Source: Fratercula arctica (lineage: Eukaryota > Chordata > Aves > Charadriiformes > Alcidae). From it: a stretch of DNA of 64,000 bases. The DNA is taken from NCBI GenBank assembly GCA_947846985.1, contig CANTUZ010000020.1, positions 3,363,959 through 3,427,958 of the forward strand, written 5' to 3'. A program made the translations under genes and the position numbers. Under the pieces are notes generated by a model. That model worked only from the letters and a program-made list of their open reading frames with translations, made no database searches and had not been told where the DNA came from. Positions within the stretch are counted from its first letter, which is position 1. Every line of letters begins with the position of its first letter. Of this stretch, positions 55,933 through 64,000 are shown one piece after another.

Positions 55933-56687
55933 TTGAAAATCCCCCAGCCTTGTCCCCTGTGGTGGCACCTGCAAGGCTGGTAGGAAGAGCCAGGCTGTGC
56001 CTGCTTCACCTTTCAGTCTTCCCCCCCCACTAAAACCACCAAATACCTTCACACCAGCGCAGAGCCACTGGGAACGGGTGAAGGATCCATCCCCTTCTTT
56101 TTTAGCCCGTTTGTCTACGCCTGGCTCTCATTTGCACCTCTCCGGCAGCGTAAAGGCTCCTGCGATTTATTGCTGCTTGAAGGTGCCTCCAGCCTGTCCA
56201 AGGGGGATGTAAAAGGGCTGTGGGTTGACTCAGGATCTGGCCCCCGCATTGGGCTTGCCAGCACTTTACCCGTGACAGGGAATTTATGCCGGGGGAAAGA
56301 GCCAGCCGACCCCGGGATCAGGGCGAGCATCTCCCTGCTCTCCTCTGGAACGGTGCTGCGCTTCATTTTTCATGCCAAGCTTGAGTCTTGCGAGGCGGTT
56401 TTTATTTCCATCAGGCAATAACGCTCATTGCTGTAGTTAGCAGTTAGCATTCAAGCTGTTTGCTTTCTGATGCATTATCAACTTGACCTTCAGTTTCAAT
56501 TCTTAGCGAAGCCTCAAACGTTGAAGCCTTCGCCGTTGCGGTGGAAAGTGGTTCAGCTCAAGGCACGAAGCGACCCCTCTGCCGGCGGGGGGAGAAGGGA
56601 CTCGCCCTGGGGACAGGTTATTCTTGCAGCCGGGGCTGGCCCTGGGCTACCAAGACAGACCAACCTGGGTGGGCCATTATATCTTAT

Positions 56688-56735
56688 ATTATATAATAAT
56701 ATATCTTATATATGTATTATATCTTATTGCAATTA
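56688..56735. repeat. AT-rich TATA/ATAT patch
   Basis: Degenerate ATATCTTATATTATATAATA-type sequence. Confidence 0.8.
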
Positions 56736-56842
56736 CTCCGGCAATTATACTGTTGGCCCCCGGTGATTGTTGGGGGTGGACAGTCCTTATTCACAAGGGT
56801 GAAGGGTTTTTGGGTGCCAGCGTTGCAAAGATGTTGTGGCTG

Positions 56843-56977
56843 CAAAGGGTGGCTTTTCTTTGGCCGTATTTAAGTGTCTGAAGTGCTTCCCCCAAAGCAT
56901 CCTGCAAAGGCAGCGTGTGTCAGCTGGTGTCCCCAAGGTGCAAGGCAGTGTCCCCAGCGTGCCCATCTCCTCCGGTA
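56843..56977. repeat. Unknown dispersed repeat, copy A
   Basis: CTTTTCTTTGGCCGTATTTAAG ... CCCCCAAAGCATCCTGCAAA ... TCAGCTGGTGTCCCCAAGGT. A second copy lies at 59905 in the same orientation. The best 88-base core differs at about 10 positions. It matches no family I recognise. Confidence 0.7.
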
Positions 56978-57237
56978 CGGCGTCTCCCCGTGACCCTGCC
57001 CCGTTGCGTTGTTTCGGTGGATGGCCCTTTGGCTCTGCGTGTGGTGTTGACATCTCCGCTGTCGCCGAGCTCTTGGAGATGAAGGGTTAGATTTATGTTT
57101 ACGTAATTTAGCTGGTGAGCGCGGCACGTTATGCCGCACACCGTAATGTGCAGCGCTCGGTTTTGTGAAGAGGGTAATATTTCCAGCCAAACGCAAGACT
57201 CCTTAGTCATGTGTCTGGATCAATTTTACACTGTCAT

Positions 57238-57255
57238 TCCCCCCCCCCCCCCCCC
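57238..57255. repeat. Poly(C) run
   Basis: About 18 consecutive C. Confidence 0.95.
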
Positions 57256-59904
57256 GCATTGTCTTATCCTTTGCTGAGTTTTCTATATTTTTAGTTATGA
57301 GGCTGATATATATTTGTGATGCATTTGTTCATCCCCGTGTGACATCCCTGGCTGTCTCTTTCTGGTTTTAACTGGGTTCATTACTTTTGGTTGATGAATC
57401 AGGATGTCACCCCCAAAAAGCCGCTCCCGTGTCTTAAGGCATGAGCAAGCATCAAATATGACTTTACAGCAGATTTGTATATGCAAACCTGCATGTTGCT
57501 AATCCTGGTTATTTGCCGGCCTTGGGGATCATCCCATCCTGCGCCCTGCGGATGCCGTCCCTGTGGGACAGCTGGGATGGATGGGAGGATGATGCTGGTG
57601 GGTACCTGCCCCCGGTACCTCCCAGTGCTGTTTGCAGGGAGTTTTTCCCCTCCTCCCCATCAAAGCGTGCGGGAGTGAAAGCCGGTGACCTTCAGCCCCG
57701 CGACAGCGAGGTGTGATGAGCGGTAGGGCAGAGCAGGGCTGGCGATCCAGCTCCCTTTCATCCCCGAGGACGACTGTTCTTGTGCAGTCAGCACTCAATT
57801 ACCGCGGCTCACCGGAGGGCTGTTACGCGCTGCCAGCGTCTCGGCTCCCCAGCCAAATCCTCCCATTCAGCAGCCGCCACAGAGCTGCGTGTGTTGTTCT
57901 GTGGCACGATGCCGAGAGCCCGAAGAGTCCCCGCTCTGCGGGAAGGCTGGGGTTTGGGTGAATCTTTTCCGGTGGTGGGTTTCTGGCATCTCTTTTCCCC
58001 GCGGGGCTCGAATGGAGCATCTCCGAGCGTCATCTTTGACGTCGCGGCTCAGGAAGGGTCCCTGGCACCCACTGGCCAAAATCGTGGTTATACCCATCCC
58101 CTGAGTTTCTGTGCTGGTCTCTGCCATCCCACCCCCTGCCCAAAAATCAGCGCCAGCTTTTGCTGGACGCGGCACCTCTTTGTGCTGGACGGGGGCAGCC
58201 GAAGGGACAGGTCTGGTCACTGAGGCTCCGCTGCCATCACCACTCTGTGTCCTGAAACTCTCGTGGGCTCCTTGGAGGCAGAAACCACATTTTGTGGATT
58301 ATTTTCCGATTTCTTTCCCCCGCTACTTCTTTTCTTTTTGCTACTGTCTACGCTATGTACCCCAATACAGCCTGAAGGGAGGCGTGCCTCAGTTTCCCTG
58401 CCCTCCAGCTGTTTGCTGGTGGGTGCAAAGCGTCCTGCAGGCTGAGACTGGGGAGAGCCAGAGCTGAACTGGGGCTGCTGGGCTGGGAAAAGGCTCCCTC
58501 TAGCCCTGGGGCTCGCTCCATTTGCTGGCTGAAATCTGCCAGTACATAATGCTGCCCTGGCTCTTCACTCTGCTCCCTGTTTTCCCGTCTCGCAGCGCTC
58601 CCTTTGTGCGCTGGAAGCCGGGAGGGAGGCGAGCGGGGCCGGGCAAAGAGGAGCTATTAGTTGTGGTCGAGGTTGGTGCGCGGGGTCTGGCTTGGAGCCC
58701 AAACCTGGGCTTTGGAGGCTGCCCGAGTCGATATCTTCCTCTTTAATATTTTTGGTGTGTGTTTGGGGTGGTGCCCGTGGGCTGGTGACATGGTCTGGGT
58801 CATGCTGGGGAGACGCTGGTGGCTCCGCGCAGCTCCCAGTAAGGTCCAGTCTGAGATGGGAGACGCAGCCCTGGGGGATCGGTGAAGCAGAGATTAGGAG
58901 AGATGAGCTAAATTATTACGATAAATGAAGGGAAAAGCTGTCTTTGCTTTTGGGACTCATCTTGCGCTTCAAGCCCCAGCTCCCGGACTCATGTGGTGGG
59001 TGGGGGGTGTCTGCTGCAGAGAAGAAACTCTGACTGCAGCAATGCTCCCTTTGCAGAGCAGCAGATGGGGGAAAGACCGCAAAAAATCTTGCTATAAACC
59101 TCCCCAGGAATCCCAGAGTCTCCTGGCTCTTCCCGGTTCAGGGCTGGAGCAGGTTGAGGGGGAAGGAGACGCAGGCCAAGGGGCAGCTCGCCCGCAGAGG
59201 AGCCAGGGGGCTTGACTCACCTGCGTCCCTGATTAGGTCTTTAGCAGAAGATCCTTCCCATGGACACAGCCTGGGGTGTTATTACCTAAGTGAGAAACTT
59301 GATTTTTCTGCTCCTTGGCGTCCGACTCGAGGCCCTGCGTTCGAGATGAAGACTTGCTTCCCACTCCTCCCCCCACCTTCTTTTCCCCCATTGCAAATTC
59401 ATTAATTACTGATTTAGCCCGGCAATGCAGGCAGCTGAAAAGCAGGCGCAAATTGCGCAGATTCATAATGTCTGATGAGATTTCAAAACACTGAAGAGCA
59501 GCATTTGAGCCGGTTCCAGGGATGAGGCAGGCGGGCGAGTGCCAGGAGCCTCCGGTGATGGGGATGTGTGACGCAGAGCCCAGGGCACCCAAAGAGGGAC
59601 CCGCCATCCCCGAGGTGGGACCAGGCCATGAGAACACGGGGGTCAGGGAGCTGCCATCGCTCCCAGGAGGGAAGGGGCGAGATGCCCACCTTGCAGTGAA
59701 GTCCTGGAGTCTACAAGCTGAGATCTGGCTGCACCAGGGGATGCATTGGGGCTGGTTTTGGGTGACAAAGGCAGGTTGGTGTCCCCAGGCACACCTGAGC
59801 TGGTAGCAGAGGCACTTTGCCAGTGGTGGAACTGGGACTGGTGCAATATTGCAGCCTTCGCGCTGGCTAATCCGGGAATTGCTCTCATTAGGGCTCTGCC
59901 ATGA

Positions 59905-60050
59905 CAAAGGAGACTTTTCTTTGGCCACATTTAAGTATTTTAAGTGCTCCCCCAAAGCATCCTGCAAAGGCGGTGGGTGTCAGCTGGTGTCACCAAGGTG
60001 CATCAGCAGCGGGGTGTCCCCAGTGTCCCTGTCCCCATCTCCTCTGATAC
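59905..60050. repeat. Unknown dispersed repeat, copy B
   Basis: CTTTTCTTTGGCCACATTTA ... CCCCCAAAGCATCCTGCAAA ... TCAGCTGGTGTCACCAAGGT, then a shared GTGTCCCCAG and CCCATCTCCT. Sequence outside the shared block is unrelated to that around copy A. Confidence 0.7.
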
Positions 60051-60190
60051 ACATCTGTGATGGGACCTGGGCAGCTCCTGCCGTGCCATGGGGACGTTTC
60101 CCAATCACACCTGGCTTGTGTGAGGTACCTGTGGGATGTAGGGAGCCTCCCCCAAACTGCAAAGCCACTTGTTGCTGCGGTGTTGAGGAT

Positions 60191-60218
60191 GGATAGGTGG
60201 GTGGATGGATGGATGGTG
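60191..60218. repeat. (GGAT)n-like short repeat
   Basis: GGATAGGTGGGTGGATGGAT and one or two further units. Confidence 0.75.
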
Positions 60219-63200
60219 CAGACCCTGGCCCTGTGCAGGACATCCCCTGCTGTGTGATTAGAGCCAAGCACACCGGTCCTGCGATGGCATGGGAGCTTTG
60301 CCTCTGCCAGGCCACAGAGCCATGTCCCTAATGACTTCTCCTCTAATGAGTCGATTCCTGGAGGCTTTGGAGTGATACGAATAATGAATCCCGGGGCAGG
60401 GGAGCAGCCAGCCGCTCGCCAATTAAAACTCTGGGCTTGGCAATCTCATTTAGGTGGCTGGGGTTAGGCAGGGGAGGCCAGGAGCTCGCAGGGGAACCAT
60501 CGGGTGCTGCTTGCAGGAGTGGGGCTGTGGGGACCCCCATCCCCTCCTCGGCATGCCCCAGGGGAGCACGTCGTGGTGGGGGGGACACGCACGTCGCTGT
60601 TCCCAGCGTGGTTGAGCCAGGCCCGTGCTCACCCAGTGCTTCACAGCCGCTGGCGCTGCGGGGAGCCCTGGCAGAGCGCTCCCTGATTGATGGTGTACGT
60701 TAGCGCCAGCAAAAGCTTATTATCTACCTGCAATCAAGAGGGCACTTCAGCATCACGCTTCCCGGAGCAGCTGCACTCCCACCGAGCCCGTAATGGTGGA
60801 GATTAAACCCTGACCTGTGTTTGACAACATGCGTTAACCCCACCTTAATGAGGAGAGTCCCCGAGGCACCCATCCAGCAGCCGGGGGGGGTGCCGGGGGA
60901 GGCTGCCATCCTGCTGGGCTGGGGGCGATGCTGGTGGGAGGGATGCGGCCGTGTGCCTGAGGGTGGTGCAGGCAGCGATTTGCTCCCAGTTTGCTCCCAG
61001 TTTGCCCTGCCCGGGGTGGGGGTGGTAGGCTGACAGGCAAGCTTGGCAGGGCAGGGATGGGTGCACGGGGCTGTTGGGTGGCACCGGGTGCAGACCCCCG
61101 TCGTTTTGCCCCTGCGGGCGAGGTGGGATGCGGGTGCAGACGTGTCCCCGCTGGCCTGGCTCCCTGGGGCTGTTTGCTGGAGGATGAGCATCTGTGCCAA
61201 GTCCCGCCTGGGTGAGACGGGGTGGCCGCTGCTTATTAACCCGGGTGGGCGCGTTACAGCGAGCTCTGACAGGCGGCAGAGAAAGGGCTGCAAGCGGCCA
61301 TGCTGGGCACGCTTGACCACCTCCCGTAATTATGTCCCCACCATTTCACCCTCCCTGTCGGTCTCCTCTTCCCCGGATGCGGCTGCTGAATATTTCATCC
61401 TTGGCTCTTGCAGCAGCCTCCCTGCGAAGCTGCTGGCTCTGCCATGGTGGGACTGGGCTGCCACCACTGCGGGGGCCTGGGCCAGGAGCCGAAAGCAGCT
61501 CTGGGTGTTCCTGGACCTCGGGGCTGCAGCTCCCGGTGTCTGGTTGCTGCCCCAGCCCATGGGAGGTTTGGAAATGGGTTTGAGTTGGGTTTTCAAGGGT
61601 TTTTCTTGCTGCAAGTGCCCTGCATCCTGCACTGCCGTCCACCAGTGATGGTGTGCACGGGATCTCATCTGAGCATCCTTAAATTGGGTGCCAGTCTCCA
61701 AGCTGTCTCTGGCAGCTGGCTGTGGGATGCTGCCCTGGTCCTGGAGGCTTTCCCCACCATTCCTGCTCCTCTTGGGTCCTTTTCCAAAGCCAAAAGAGGA
61801 AAGGCGTCCCTGTTCCTCACCTCCTGGCTTCTCTGAGCCAGCCCCTGGCCCGAGTCAGGGAGTGATGCTGCTCCGTCCCGCAGGAGGAGGGAGAGCAGAC
61901 GCCTCCTCCCCATTGCCGCCGCCGCCTCCTCGCTTTGATTTCTTGCTTTAAAGGAGTGTTTTAACTAAATGGATTTTTCTGCGAAGACAGTAGGAGCATC
62001 GCTTGGCAAATCCCCCTGCCCGCTGCGGTGCCCGGGGGCCATGAATAATGCAGGCGCTGGGAGCCCGGGCTGCTGGAGGTGAGCGGGGCTGCCCCGAAAC
62101 GCACAGCTCTGCCCACCCCAGCCACCTGCACCCCGACCTCTTTTTTTTTTGTCATTATTGAGAAGATTTCATTAATTAAGAAGATAAAAACGTTCAGTAG
62201 TGGTGCCAGCATTGGTGCATGGGCTGGAGGAGGGTGCTGCAGGAATGGAGTGGGGGGGGGGGGCGCTCCCTGACCCTCCGAGGGCTTTCAGCTGGGCTGG
62301 GTTTGTGTTATTTTTAAGCCTGGAGAGACCTGACGGGCTGGAGTAAACTGTAGGGTCCAGCCAGGGGTTGCAGACATCCATGTCTATCCTTGAGACAGTT
62401 TTCTCCCGGCATCCAGCTACTTTTTTGGGTCTCCATCCCCTCTTTACCCTCCCACTGGCCTGGCCGCATCCTGCTCACGTGCTCCATGCTCTCCAGCCGC
62501 TGCGTTAATAAGGGCCTCATTACGTCCTAATTGCCCCTATCCCTTTTTTGTTACATTCCTCGTTAGTTTGACTTAACAGGGCTGCCGAGTAACTTGGTCA
62601 TTTCTGAATTGCTATCGATTTAGTCTCTTTTCTTATTTATTTACGGGCACATCTCCTCTGCCTCCCCCTCTTCCCGTGCCTACAAGAAGACGGTCCCTGC
62701 CACGAGCTCACCCAAGGCCACTTGCTGCCCCTGCAAGTGCCACGGGATCCTGGGGATGCTCAAAGTGGCTGGCTGGGCTGAGGGGGATAAAACACTCATG
62801 GAGGACCCCAATGCGAAGCCTTGCTGCTGTGCCAGGAAAGTCTCAAAGCTGTGTTTGCTCTCGCCACACTGGGATGGAGCCGGTGCTGCGTGCCCGGCAC
62901 CCCAGTGTCCCTGTGCCACACGCTCATGGGCACCCATGTGTGCAGGGGCATGTGCCATGGTGGGACGTGTGTCACGGCGTGTGCCCTTCCCATGGCCACA
63001 CGAGCCCGGAGCAGAGCACATGCAGCACGGGAGCCTCGCGGTGTTGGTGGCCGGTGGCACGCAGGTGTGCGCTCGTGCCAGCCCCAAGCTGTCCCTCACA
63101 TGTGCACGCGCCCGCCCGCCTGCGCTGGGGCTTTTGGAAGGCTCTTGTGTTTGCAAACTGCTGCTTTTGTTGGATTTTTCTCCTTTTATTGCCATGGAAA

Positions 63201-63779
63201 CTGTAATTAAGCTGCACCGGCTCCTTAGCCGGAGCCCTCGTCCCTGGCGGCACAGCCGGTGCCACCCTGGCCTGGCCGGGGGCTCGGCGGTGACTGGGGC
63301 TGAGTGTCCCCCCGGGCAGGGACGTGCCCGTCCTGCCAGCGCTGCCTGCTGCTGCCTGTCTTGCCTGCCTGATCTGTCTGTCCGGGAGTCTGTTTATCCA
63401 ACTCCCTCCTCTCCATCCATCTGGCTCCCCATATGGGAAACAAACAGCGAATTGGCCCAATTTCTTACCACAGGAAAAAAAAAAAAAAACAACCCCACGA
63501 TAAACCCCCCTCTGCATGGCTGGGCTGTGGGGTGCTGGGGGCGATGCTCCCCCGGCCAGCGGGGGGTTTGCTGGGGGATGCTGTTATCCCCATCCCTGCG
63601 ACCTCCCTTGCTGCATGCTCGGTACCCATCGGCTCCCCCCCATTAGGTTGCAAGGGGTCAAATTACCCCAATTTTCCTCCAACCGGGCGGGAGGGAGTGA
63701 ACTCTCCCATCCCGGAGGCCTCCACCTTTGTCCCTGTCCCCGTCCCATCCTGCCCCTGCTCCTCTCCAGGGCCATAAGC

Positions 63780-63960
63780 TGGGAAATCTCTCCCTATCAC
63801 CATGTGCTAATTATTCTGACCTTTGCTTAAGTGGGGATCTTTTAGTGGCAGGCGACATGTCATTTACTATGCAGATAGAGACCATCAATTACATCCAGAA
63901 GGTCCCGCAATGTTTAATTTTCTCTCCCATCTCTCTTTTTATTGGCATCCGCAAAAACGC
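63780..63960. other. AT-rich candidate conserved noncoding element
   Basis: Non-repetitive block with GTGCTAATTATTCTGACC, CATGTCATTTACTATGCAG and ATCAATTACATCC, between GC-rich flanks at the window end. Composition only. Confidence 0.3.
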
Positions 63961-64000
63961 AGGAGCAGGAGGGCTCTGGCTTTTCGGAGCTGGAGGCTGG

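Overview
The window is vertebrate nuclear DNA, almost certainly from a bird. Three neighbouring genes can be read with intact splice sites, and they are the local order of the human 6p21.31 region: SMIM29 (+ strand), HMGA1 (- strand) and the 5' part of GRM4 (+ strand). The bird assignment rests on CR1 LINE 3' tails, short introns in SMIM29 and HMGA1, high GC, dense CpG islands, G/C homopolymers and minisatellites, as on an avian microchromosome. A non-avian reptile cannot be formally excluded.

Layout. 1-3260 is SMIM29: a CpG island with a probable untranslated first exon, a 1.1-kb minisatellite in intron 1, four coding exons (1971-2853; 101 aa) and a poly(A) signal at 3235. SMIM29 and HMGA1 converge tail to tail, with 3' ends about 350 bp apart. 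HMGA1 runs right to left from a CpG island at 12-13.7 kb to a poly(A) signal at 3633. Its four coding exons (7716 down to 4809) encode a 97-aa protein of the HMGA1b type with three AT-hooks and an acidic tail. The 3' UTR holds two let-7 seed matches.

13.8-33.8 kb is a 20-kb intergenic stretch with no recognisable gene. It holds CR1 fragments, simple repeats, some AT-rich candidate conserved elements and one unexplained 505-codon open frame. A third CpG island at 33.8-35 kb carries a probable untranslated first exon of GRM4. The first GRM4 coding exon is 42982-43500 and the second is 52258-52474. Together they give 245 residues of the glutamate-binding lobe, with the ligand contacts in place. 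The rest of GRM4 lies beyond 64000. The last 11.5 kb is intron, with a 34-bp minisatellite, a 220-bp pyrimidine tract, a pair of diverged unknown repeats and a tRNA-like/AT-rich element.

The three genes are not a functional pathway. SMIM29 is a small membrane protein, HMGA1 an architectural chromatin factor and GRM4 a presynaptic group III glutamate receptor. They are linked by conserved synteny only. No prokaryotic-style system, CRISPR array, virus or new gene family was found. The points most worth checking are the HMGA1 splice choices and let-7 sites, the repeat structures, and the unexplained open frame.
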